DNA of 64,000 nucleotides from the NCBI GenBank assembly GCA_903945495.1, contig CAJAVU010000021.1:124001-188000 (forward strand). The letters are read 5' to 3'. Source of the DNA: an uncultured Flavobacteriales bacterium (GTDB lineage Bacteria > Bacteroidota > Bacteroidia > Flavobacteriales_D > Crocinitomicaceae). Every line of letters begins with the position of its first letter. Within the stretch, counting starts at the first letter, position 1. Positions 24,464 through 31,979 of the stretch are shown in pieces. The notes below the pieces were generated by a model. That model did not search any database and was not told the origin of the DNA. It was given only the letters and a program-made list of their open reading frames with translations. The translations under genes and the position numbers were made by a program.

Positions 24464-26377
24464 ATGAAAAAGAACTTTTTATCTATTAAAAGGTTGTGCG
24501 TTGTTATTGCCGGAATATCAATATCCGGATCATACAACGCTCAAACCGTAACCAACAGTTTAAACTTTACTGGAGGTATTCAAACATTTACAATTCCATG
24601 TGGTGTTGATTCCGTTTTCATTCAAGCTTGGGGGGCACAAGGTGGTTCAGGAGCAGTTGGCGCAAATGGGACTGTATTAGGTGGAACTGGAGGACTAGGT
24701 GGCTATGCCGAAGGTGCGCTTACTGTTGCTCCAGGAGATATTTTAAACGTCTTTGTCGGTGGACAAGGAGCTACTCCAACAGGAGGATTTAACGGTGGAG
24801 CAAACGGTGGAACTCAAAATGCCGGTGGCGGTGGAGGTTCGTCGGATGTGCGCGTTGGCGGAACATCAGAATCAAACAGAGTTCTTACAGCCGGCGGCGG
24901 CGGCGGCGGTGGACGCGGTGGTTGTGAAGGTTCAGTAGGTGCATCGGGAAATGGCGGTAATGGTGGCAATGGCGGCGGCGGCGAAGGATCCAACGGCGGA
25001 GATTCTCCTACATCTGGTGGTGCAGCCGGAGGAGGTTTTGGCGGAAACTTTGGAGCTGTTCAAGGCGCATTTGGTCCTGCTGGTGTTGGTTGTGGTGGTT
25101 TCCTAGGTTCGCCGGGTAATACATCTACTAACGGAACAGGCGGTACTGGTGGTGCAGGTCAATCTTGTTGTTGCTTTTCTGCCCCAAGCATACCAGGCGG
25201 CGGTGGCGGCGGTGGCGGTCAAATCGGCGGCGGCGGCGGCGGAGGTGGCTCTGCTGGAACTGCAGGATGTTCTGGTAACGATAAAGGAGCTGGCGGCGGC
25301 GGCGGCGGCGGCTCATCATATATTGGTGGAGTTACATCAGGAGTAATTAACAACGGTATCTGGTCAGGAAACGGTATTGTTACCTTCAGTTATGAAGATC
25401 CAACTCCTTCAATGGCTGTTATTTCCACTGCTCCAACTTCTGCTTGTTCTGGTGATACACTTACATTTACTTGTGATGTTCTTTCAGAAGCTACATTCTA
25501 TACGTGGACTGTAAGTGCAGGTGCTACATTCATTTCTGGACAAAACACGAATACAATTACAGTTTTAGCAACTTCAGACTTCACTGTTGATGTATATGGT
25601 GTAAACGGTACTTGTTCATTATCAGGTCCAGCTGCAACAACTATCAATGTTACTGTTTTGGCACTTCCAACTGTAACTGGGGATGCTACTGAAACTGCTG
25701 TTTGTGCAGGTGAACCAACTACACTTAGCGGTGGTGGAGCAGATTCTTACACTTGGTCAAACAGTGTTTCTAACGGTGTAGCGTTCGTTCCTGCTGGAAC
25801 AGCAACATATACTGTCACTGGTACTGATTTAAACGGATGTGAAAACAGCGTGGATGTAACTGTTACAGTAAATACACTTCCTACTGTTGATATTAATGGA
25901 ACTATGACAGGAACATTCTGTGGAGGTCAAGATGTTACGTTGACAGGAACTCCAAGTGGAGGTACTTATACTCAAACAGCTGGTCCAGTTAATGCACTTT
26001 CAACAAACATTTTCAACGCACCTCAACAAGGAAATTACACTGTTAGTTATTCTTATACTGACGGAAACGGATGTACAAACACATCTTTAGAAAATTTCAC
26101 AATTGATTGTATGCTTGGATTAGATTTGATCTCTAAAGATGGTTCAATGAATGTTTATCCAAATCCGAACAACGGTCAATTCACAATTAAAAGTGATGTG
26201 AACGAAAAAGGTACACTTGAATTGTTTAATTTGTCAGGTCAACTTGTTTACAAACAAGAGATTGACAACTTGACTGAGAAAACGATCGAAGTGAAAAACC
26301 TTGCTCCAGGTGTTTACACATTAACTATAACTTCTGGAGAGAAAAAATTCTCAGGAAACCTGAATATCATTAAATAA
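24464..26377 (+). CDS. Glycine-rich secreted protein with T9SS type A sorting domain
   Basis: A 637-residue cell-surface protein. A signal peptide (to about residue 26) precedes a first domain with FIQAWGAQGGSG; residues about 60-300 are extremely glycine-rich. Two or three Ig/PKD-like segments follow (about 310-540; TFTCDVLSEATFYTWTVS). The C-terminus is a T9SS sorting domain: MNVYPNPNNGQFTI, LFNLSGQLVYK, LAPGVYTLTI. The glycine-rich part is encoded with GGC/GGT/GGA runs of much higher GC than the surroundings. It is likely exported by T9SS and attached to the surface, perhaps as adhesin or matrix. It is monocistronic, with its own promoter element and terminator. Confidence 0.85.
   Translation: MKKNFLSIKRLCVVIAGISISGSYNAQTVTNSLNFTGGIQTFTIPCGVDSVFIQAWGAQGGSGAVGANGTVLGGTGGLGGYAEGALTVAPGDILNVFVGGQGATPTGGFNGGANGGTQNAGGGGGSSDVRVGGTSESNRVLTAGGGGGGGRGGCEGSVGASGNGGNGGNGGGGEGSNGGDSPTSGGAAGGGFGGNFGAVQGAFGPAGVGCGGFLGSPGNTSTNGTGGTGGAGQSCCCFSAPSIPGGGGGGGGQIGGGGGGGGSAGTAGCSGNDKGAGGGGGGGSSYIGGVTSGVINNGIWSGNGIVTFSYEDPTPSMAVISTAPTSACSGDTLTFTCDVLSEATFYTWTVSAGATFISGQNTNTITVLATSDFTVDVYGVNGTCSLSGPAATTINVTVLALPTVTGDATETAVCAGEPTTLSGGGADSYTWSNSVSNGVAFVPAGTATYTVTGTDLNGCENSVDVTVTVNTLPTVDINGTMTGTFCGGQDVTLTGTPSGGTYTQTAGPVNALSTNIFNAPQQGNYTVSYSYTDGNGCTNTSLENFTIDCMLGLDLISKDGSMNVYPNPNNGQFTIKSDVNEKGTLELFNLSGQLVYKQEIDNLTEKTIEVKNLAPGVYTLTITSGEKKFSGNLNIIK
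24892..25312 (+). repeat. In-frame GGC trinucleotide runs in the glycine-rich gene
   Basis: Several uninterrupted or nearly uninterrupted GGC runs encode polyglycine: about 24892-24908, 24971-24983, 25198-25218, 25225-25243 and 25292-25312 (seven GGC units). They stand out against the AT-rich background and could change length by slippage without shifting the frame. Confidence 0.8.
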
Positions 26378-26396
26378 GAATTCTATTCTTTTATTG

Positions 26397-26426
26397 AAGG
26401 GCTGCCTCATTTGACGGCAGCCCTTT
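26397..26426 (+). terminator. Intrinsic terminator
   Basis: GGGCTGCC (26399-26406) pairs with GGCAGCCC (26416-26423) across a 9-base loop, flanked by AA/TT and followed by TTTATAT. It ends the glycine-rich gene. Confidence 0.85.
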
Positions 26427-26580
26427 ATATATACCTTGAGTTGGTTCTCTATATTCAATTTCTTGTATTCTTGAATAGCCTATAATCAGTTAAACTAGTG
26501 TGTTTAAAAACTGAGAAAAACCAGTTACTTTTAGAACCTTTTATATTCATCAATGCTATTATCTTTCGTCCGTGACTACA

Positions 26581-28401
26581 ATGCGTTATTCCCTCTTATT
26601 CGTTTGCATGCTTATCTTTTTCGGATCTTGTCAGGCGATATATTTCAAAAAAGCAAAAAAGGCAATTGAAAAACAAGACTTCGAATTGGCAATTGACCAT
26701 TACGTGAAGCTGAACAACATTGAATACAGTGAGTTCAACGATTTGATGCTTGCAGATCTGTACTTCAAATTAGACAAACTAGATTCTTCTGAAAATTATT
26801 TTCAAAAAATCATAATCAACAGTGAAAAATACGATGCTTATCGTTTACATTTTGCAATAACGATGCTCTATAACGGCAAGATTAATGGCGCAAAGAAACA
26901 ATTAGAGTCAAACGATACAACTGGACTAAATCAGATTGTACTTCAACTCTGCAATTCAATTTTTAAAGAAAACGAAAACAATTTCACCCCTCTTATTTCT
27001 TATAAAAAGATTAACATCTTCACCAATGATCAATTTAAAGGAGGGACATATTCTACCTCTACTTCAGATATTTTCAAAGGGAACCAGGAAAAATCCACGT
27101 GGCAATTTGCTTATGAAGGGCTTTTTAAAAGTGCTAAGCAATCAGATGGAAAGTGGATACCCACTAATTTGCTAAAAGAAAACCAAACCAATCGAATTTA
27201 TGATGGTCAGGAAACCTATTCTAAGGATGGAAAAACGGTCATTTTTTCAAGAAGTATCTATTCAAAGCTTGATTCCCTCCTACCTCAACAAAAGATCTTC
27301 AGTGCTCAAAGAGTAAATGACCATTGGACCAATTTTGAAGAATTTCCCTTCAACAGTGATAAATATTCAACAGGACAGGTTTGTGTGTCTAAAAACAATA
27401 ACTTACTCTACTTTTCTTCAGACATGCCTGGCGGTTATGGGGGATTTGATCTATATTACAGTGAGTTGAACAATGGATCATGGTCAAAACCAATCAATCT
27501 TGGGAGCCGAATCAACTCAAGCAAAAATGAATTATTCCCTTATATTGATAGCCTGGATTTACTTTATTATTCCTCAAACAAGGACAACTCGGATCATCAA
27601 TTGGATGCTTTTATTAGCTACTTCGATGGAGGGAAATGGTTAAATCCAATATCCATCAATCATCCTCTTCAACTTTCAAAAAATGATTATGGTTTTAGTT
27701 TTGATCCTAACAATTCGAAATCTATCCTTTCAATTGACACCATGGAAACAAAAAATAAACAAGCCTCATACACACTTATAGGTAAAGCTATCGACAAAGA
27801 AACAAAGCTACCTGTTAAAGGAGCAACGGTTGAAATTACTACTGGAAGAACAGGAGAATTGATCACTATATATAGTGACAAGGATGGAAACTTTCGCTTT
27901 AATTTATCCACTGGAATTAACTATAGAGTTTTCTTGAAAAACAACAATTCTTACACAGAAATGGTAGATTTTTCCACCAAAGACCAAACACAATCAATCA
28001 ATTATAACATTTTGTTTGAAGTGGAAACTATTCGCCTCAATACGTCAATTCTCTTACTTGATTCAAATTTTGACAATGAACATTACATTTTGGAGAAAGA
28101 ACTAAAAAACAAACTGGACGAATTGATTATAAAACTTCGAAATAACAGTGATGTTAAGTTTGAAATCGATTCCTATTCAGATCAACGAGGAAATCAAATA
28201 TACAACAAGGAATTAACGACACGAAGATCCAAAGCAGTTTCTGATTACTTATTCTCACAGGGTATCCAACCAGAACGAATTCAATTCAAAGGTTATGGAC
28301 AAGATCATTTGATTAAAAGATGTGATGAGATTTCTGCTCCTTGTAATGAACAAGACTATTTAATCAACAGACGAATTGAATATAAAGTAATCGCGTTTTG
28401 A
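26581..28401 (+). CDS. OmpA-family lipoprotein with PD40-type repeats
   Basis: A 606-residue outer-membrane lipoprotein. The leader ends FFGSC, so Cys17 is the probable lipidation site. A TPR-like helical part (about 20-130) precedes WD40/PD40-type repeats (LLYFSSDMPGGYGGFDLYYSE, ELFPYIDSLDLLYYSSNK), a carboxypeptidase-regulatory-like beta sandwich (about 400-480) and a C-terminal OmpA domain with the peptidoglycan-binding pattern (SYSDQRGNQIYN, LTTRRSKAVSDYL). This architecture is typical of Bacteroidota envelope proteins, including some linked to T9SS (PorE-like). ATG 26581 is preferred over a GTG at 26572. It probably tethers the outer membrane to peptidoglycan. Confidence 0.85.
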   Translation: MRYSLLFVCMLIFFGSCQAIYFKKAKKAIEKQDFELAIDHYVKLNNIEYSEFNDLMLADLYFKLDKLDSSENYFQKIIINSEKYDAYRLHFAITMLYNGKINGAKKQLESNDTTGLNQIVLQLCNSIFKENENNFTPLISYKKINIFTNDQFKGGTYSTSTSDIFKGNQEKSTWQFAYEGLFKSAKQSDGKWIPTNLLKENQTNRIYDGQETYSKDGKTVIFSRSIYSKLDSLLPQQKIFSAQRVNDHWTNFEEFPFNSDKYSTGQVCVSKNNNLLYFSSDMPGGYGGFDLYYSELNNGSWSKPINLGSRINSSKNELFPYIDSLDLLYYSSNKDNSDHQLDAFISYFDGGKWLNPISINHPLQLSKNDYGFSFDPNNSKSILSIDTMETKNKQASYTLIGKAIDKETKLPVKGATVEITTGRTGELITIYSDKDGNFRFNLSTGINYRVFLKNNNSYTEMVDFSTKDQTQSINYNILFEVETIRLNTSILLLDSNFDNEHYILEKELKNKLDELIIKLRNNSDVKFEIDSYSDQRGNQIYNKELTTRRSKAVSDYLFSQGIQPERIQFKGYGQDHLIKRCDEISAPCNEQDYLINRRIEYKVIAF

Positions 28402-28439
28402 TTACGAACGATCTCAATTATTTCTTCCATTTCGTTTTG

Positions 28440-28518
28440 TGACCCCGGAGAAATTCTATCCCCAACCGCTGGATCTGAATTCCAGTGTGTCTGCCGCAGT
28501 AGATTGCGCCACAAAAAA
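28440..28518 (-). pseudogene. Decayed tRNA-Arg copy with TCA anticodon loop
   Basis: On the minus strand this stretch aligns with the tRNA-Arg gene at 28561-28634. The anticodon stem CTGGA/TCCAG, the following GCGGTT and the 3' GGGGTCA are kept. The anticodon loop reads ATTCAGA (TCA at 34-36, which would read UGA). The acceptor 5' side has become a T run that cannot pair, the T loop lacks the TTC signature, and the D arm is disrupted. It is therefore a tRNA relic rather than a working suppressor tRNA. Confidence 0.7.
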
Positions 28519-28526
28519 TTGAATAA

Positions 28527-28557
28527 AAAACCAGCTCTGTAAAGCTGGTTTTTTTAT
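28527..28557. terminator. Terminator behind tRNA-Arg (bidirectional)
   Basis: AAAACCAGCT pairs with AGCTGGTTTT over the 6-base loop CTGTAA, with T runs on both strands. On the minus strand it lies just downstream of the tRNA-Arg gene. Confidence 0.85.
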
Positions 28558-28560
28558 TAG

Positions 28561-28634
28561 TGACCCCGACAGGATTCAAACCTGTAACCGCTGGAGCCGA
28601 AATCCAGTGCGCTATTCAGTTGCGCCACGGAGCC
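28561..28634 (-). tRNA. tRNA-Arg (anticodon TCG)
   Basis: The minus strand folds as a complete 74-nt tRNA. The acceptor GGCTCCG pairs with CGGGGTC (two G-U pairs); the D arm is GCGC/GCGC; the anticodon stem CTGGA/TCCAG encloses loop TTTCGGC with anticodon TCG; the T arm is ACAGG/CCTGT with loop TTTGAAT; the discriminator is A. CCA is not encoded. It reads CGA codons. A promoter lies upstream at 28784-28814 and a terminator follows directly. Confidence 0.93.
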
Positions 28635-28752
28635 ATGTTTTTGGCTTTGGGATGCAACTAATTCCTTTTTAGACAGTTGCGCCACGGAGCCTTGTTTTTG
28701 GCTTTGGGATGCAACTAATTCCTTTTTAGACAGTTGCGCCACGGAGCCTTGT
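28617..28752 (-). repeat. 57-bp tandem repeat built from the tRNA-Arg 5' end and its leader
   Basis: The first 18 nt of the tRNA (28617-28634) recur at 28674-28691 and 28731-28748, exactly 57 bp apart. The 39-bp spacers between them are identical except for one A/T difference at the junction. On the minus strand the order is promoter, fragment, spacer, fragment, spacer, complete tRNA, so the two extra tRNA 5' fragments lie in the precursor leader. Confidence 0.9.
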
Positions 28753-28783
28753 TTTGGACTTGAGAAGCTCTTCTCAATCTTCA

Positions 28784-28814
28784 CAAATGTACAGTTGCAA
28801 AGACAATTCACCAA
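28784..28814 (-). promoter_or_regulatory. Promoter of the tRNA-Arg transcript
   Basis: On the minus strand TTG (28814-28812), 20 bp, then TACATTTG (28791-28784): a good match to the Bacteroidota TTG/TAnnTTTG promoter. Transcription would start about 140 nt before the tRNA and cross the 57-bp repeats. Confidence 0.6.
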
Positions 28815-28831
28815 ATAGAATTACAAATTAG

Positions 28832-28862
28832 TTGCTATTTCTCCCAGATTCAAATAAATTTG
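28832..28862 (+). promoter_or_regulatory. Promoter of porZ
   Basis: TTG at 28832-28834, 20 bp spacing, TAAATTTG at 28855-28862, then 34 bp to the ATG. Matches the Bacteroidota consensus and stands back to back with the tRNA promoter. Confidence 0.6.
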
Positions 28863-28896
28863 ACCTTCTTGCGTTTAAGCAAACAAATAAAAAGCA

Positions 28897-31209
28897 ATGC
28901 GTTTATTAATTTTTACATTCTTATCTTTTCAATTAGTTGGTCAAATCGGCACAGGTGAGTGGCGTTTACATGTACCATCAACCAAAGCAATTGACGTTGC
29001 TGCTGGCGATGGTCTCAGTTTTGCTGCCTTCGAAAATGGAATGGTAGAATATGATGTGAATGCAAAAGAAATTAGCCTATGGACGGATGTGAATGGTTTA
29101 TCTGATATTAACCTCACAACATTGTTATTTCATCCTACGACCAATTCACTCTTTATTGGTTATGACAACGGAAACTTTGACAAATTATCAAATGGGAAAA
29201 TTACCAATATTCCTTCAATAAAATTGGCTGAAGTACAAGGGTCTAAACGCATCAATAAAATCGTTCCTTATGAAGGTTATGTTTATTTAGCAACAGGATT
29301 TTCGATCGTACAATTTGACCCTAGCAAGGATGAAATAAAAGATACGTGGTATCCAACAAACGGAAACGAACCGTTATTGGATATTGCATTTAGAAATGAT
29401 TCCATTTTTGCCTTAACGAGCAACTCACTTTTCTCTGCAAACGTTAATAATTTTGCTCTTGCCGACCCAAATCAATGGATTACCTCATCGCTATTGCCAA
29501 TCATCACCACAGATTCATACAGTGAAATTGAATGCGTTGAAAATGAATTGTATGTATTGTACAAAGTTCCTAGCTATGGTTCTGATACGGTTTATCAATT
29601 GTCATCTAGCGGTTTGATTGATATTCTTAGTTCTTCCGAATCCTTCGAAATCAATTCTATAACAACAAGCGATAATAAAATTACCATCAATACGGATGGT
29701 GCAATTTATCGGTTGAATTCGGATTTCACACAAGCCGCAAATTACAACAGTTATAACATTGGAACATGGATTTCAGTGCAAAACTCTTGTTATTACAACA
29801 ATTCTGTTTGGATAGCCGATGTGAAAAATGGTTTTTTAGAGATCCCTTCACAGTTTACTTATTCAAAAATTAATTTTTCTGGCCCTCCCAAAAAGGAGTT
29901 CTATTTCTTAGATAGTGAAAAAGGAAAACTTGCCGTTGCCGGTGGAGGTCTTTCTGTTGTGGCTTCCAATTACAGTAGTTCAGGTGTGTACATTTTTAAA
30001 GATGAAACCTGGTCGCTATACGATCGAGACAACATGACCCTATGGAACGATGCGGATATTTGGGATTATATTTCAATTTCGATTGATCCAACGGATGAAG
30101 ACAAAATTGCTGTTGGAACCTTTTCTCCAACACCACTCTCCATACTGAATGATGGTGGACAAGTGACGGATACATTTACCCCTTTAAATTCTACACTTCA
30201 ATATACAGAAGCTGGTGGAAGTCTTTGCCTCATAAATGCATTGGACTATGACAGCGATGGTAATTTATGGGTCATCAATGGATTTACCGATTCACCACTG
30301 AACGTCTATACACAAGAAGGTAATTGGTATGCATTCGAAACTGGACTTGCTTCGAAAAACAAATTTGGTAAAAAACTTGTGGTTGATTATAACGGAAACA
30401 AGTGGTTTACGATGGATGGTGCTGGATTGTTTGCTTTCAGCGATAACGGTACACTATCAAACGCAAGTGATGATAAATATAAAAATATGAATTCCGGCGA
30501 ATACACTGGAGCTTTACCATCCAATACGGTAAATGCAATTGCCGTTGATTTTGACAATGAAATTTGGATTGGAACGGATAATGGATTTGCCGTGTTGTAC
30601 AATTCAGAAAATGTGTTCGATGCTGCTGCAGGTTCGTACAATGCTTCGCGTATCAAATTAGAATACGAAGGAAATGTGGAATATGTGTTGGGTAATTCCA
30701 ATATTACTGACATAGAAGTAGATGGCGCCAATCGGAAATGGTTCGCGACTGCAAATTCTGGATTAATCTTACTTTCAGCCGATGGATTGGAAGTTATTTC
30801 CCAATTTACAGCTGAAAATTCACCACTTATTTCCAACAATATTTTAGATATTAAATTAGATCAAACTACTGGGGAATTATACATCGTAACAGACAAAGGT
30901 TTAATTTCTTACAGAACTGATGCGACCTATGAAGATCCAGATTACGCGAACGTAAAAGTGTTCCCAAATCCTGCACGACCTGATTTTGAAGGACCTATTA
31001 CAATCCAAGGCATTCGCTATGATTCTGATATAAAAATCACAGATGTTGCAGGAAATTTGGTCTATCAAACTACTTCAAACGGTGGAACAGCAACTTGGAA
31101 TGGAAAAACAATTACTGGTGAAAAGGTTACTAGTGGAGTTTACCTGATCTGGACAGCTCCTAACGAAGGTAAAGGTGGAAAAGTAGGCAAAGTACTTGTG
31201 ATTCGTTAA
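28897..31209 (+). CDS. porZ: Type IX secretion system PorZ-like beta-propeller protein
   Basis: A 770-residue secreted protein. A signal peptide (LLIFTFLSFQLVG) is followed by GEWRLHVPSTKA, the usual opening of PorZ proteins, then two large propeller domains with repeated blades (SLWTDVNGLSD, NKWFTMDGAGLFAFSDNGT, IWIGTDNGFAVLY, RKWFATANSGLILLS). The C-terminus is a T9SS-type domain (VKVFPNPARP, SGVYLIWT, KVLVIR). PorZ is part of the cell-surface attachment complex that anchors T9SS cargo to lipopolysaccharide. It lies directly upstream of recO, an association I recall as recurrent in this phylum. The length is standard. Confidence 0.88.
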   Translation: MRLLIFTFLSFQLVGQIGTGEWRLHVPSTKAIDVAAGDGLSFAAFENGMVEYDVNAKEISLWTDVNGLSDINLTTLLFHPTTNSLFIGYDNGNFDKLSNGKITNIPSIKLAEVQGSKRINKIVPYEGYVYLATGFSIVQFDPSKDEIKDTWYPTNGNEPLLDIAFRNDSIFALTSNSLFSANVNNFALADPNQWITSSLLPIITTDSYSEIECVENELYVLYKVPSYGSDTVYQLSSSGLIDILSSSESFEINSITTSDNKITINTDGAIYRLNSDFTQAANYNSYNIGTWISVQNSCYYNNSVWIADVKNGFLEIPSQFTYSKINFSGPPKKEFYFLDSEKGKLAVAGGGLSVVASNYSSSGVYIFKDETWSLYDRDNMTLWNDADIWDYISISIDPTDEDKIAVGTFSPTPLSILNDGGQVTDTFTPLNSTLQYTEAGGSLCLINALDYDSDGNLWVINGFTDSPLNVYTQEGNWYAFETGLASKNKFGKKLVVDYNGNKWFTMDGAGLFAFSDNGTLSNASDDKYKNMNSGEYTGALPSNTVNAIAVDFDNEIWIGTDNGFAVLYNSENVFDAAAGSYNASRIKLEYEGNVEYVLGNSNITDIEVDGANRKWFATANSGLILLSADGLEVISQFTAENSPLISNNILDIKLDQTTGELYIVTDKGLISYRTDATYEDPDYANVKVFPNPARPDFEGPITIQGIRYDSDIKITDVAGNLVYQTTSNGGTATWNGKTITGEKVTSGVYLIWTAPNEGKGGKVGKVLVIR

Positions 31210-31214
31210 GGACT

Positions 31215-31910
31215 GTGAAACAAAGCGACAACGCCATTTTTCTGCATCGTATCAATTATTCTGAAACAAGCTTAATTGCCACATTCTATACCCAAGATCA
31301 CGGACTACAAAAATTCATGTTCCAAGGTGGTAAGAAAAAAGGCACATCTCTCTTTCCTTTGTCCTTATGCGAAATAACCTTCTATAAACGTCCCGATAGT
31401 GAATTGGGGAAATTGACAGAAGCACGTCCATCAGAAATGCTCATTGAACTGTTTTCGAATCCAATGAAAGCCACTTTAGCTTTTTTCATGGCGGATGTCA
31501 TTAAGCAATGTTTGCAAACAGATCAATCTGATCCACAACTATTTCATTTTCTTACGCGCTCAATACATGCGCTTGATGGAGCAGAAGATTTATCTTCCTT
31601 TTCAACTGAATTTCTTATCGGTTTTAGTGAACAATTAGGAATTGAACCTCAAATTCAAGATAAAAATTGCGCTTATTTTCACCTTCAAGATGGTGATTTT
31701 TCTGATTTTGAACGATTGGGAGAATTGGTTGCCACAGGTTCGGGAGTTGAATTTATTCAGACTATTTTACGAGGTACCAAATCTATTTCAGAAAATAAGC
31801 AAACGAAAAAAGAAGCCTTTGAAATCATGTTGAATTATTTCAAATTACACATTCCGCGTTTCAATGTTGATCAATCGCTAGCAATAATTCACGACGTTTT
31901 ATACAATTAA
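31215..31910 (+). CDS. recO: DNA repair protein RecO
   Basis: A 231-residue protein with the RecO N-terminal OB-fold pattern: AIFLHRINYSETSLIATFYTQDHGLQKFMFQGGKKK. The helical C-terminal part follows. RecO anneals single strands and loads RecA with RecR in gap repair. It starts with GTG at 31215, 5 bp after porZ, so the two are probably cotranscribed. The C-terminal zinc-finger cysteines seen in some RecO proteins are not evident here. Confidence 0.9.
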   Translation: MKQSDNAIFLHRINYSETSLIATFYTQDHGLQKFMFQGGKKKGTSLFPLSLCEITFYKRPDSELGKLTEARPSEMLIELFSNPMKATLAFFMADVIKQCLQTDQSDPQLFHFLTRSIHALDGAEDLSSFSTEFLIGFSEQLGIEPQIQDKNCAYFHLQDGDFSDFERLGELVATGSGVEFIQTILRGTKSISENKQTKKEAFEIMLNYFKLHIPRFNVDQSLAIIHDVLYN

Positions 31911-31911
31911 A

Positions 31912-31934
31912 AAAGTCACCCCGCGGGTGACTTT
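31912..31934. terminator. Terminator after recO
   Basis: AAAGTCACCC (31912-31921) pairs perfectly with GGGTGACTTT (31925-31934) over a 3-base loop, flanked by A/T tracts. Serves the porZ-recO unit and possibly the convergent gene at 31980. Confidence 0.75.
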
Positions 31935-31979
31935 AAAAATGCAAGTAGCGAGCCTTGAATGTTAATACTTAACCCGCAA

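Noticed and set aside
25128-25346. Arg-rich and Ala-rich frames opposite or inside the glycine-rich gene
   Set aside because: They are shadows of GGC/GGT glycine codons in other frames.
28440-28518. Possible selenocysteine or UGA-suppressor tRNA because of the TCA anticodon
   Set aside because: The acceptor stem cannot pair, the T loop lacks its signature and the D arm is broken; the length does not fit tRNA-Sec.
28557-28814. Open frame on the minus strand with repeated GSVAQLSKKELVASQSQ blocks
   Set aside because: It is a translation of the tRNA-Arg gene and of its 57-bp tandem repeat; 57 is divisible by three, so the frame stays open by chance.
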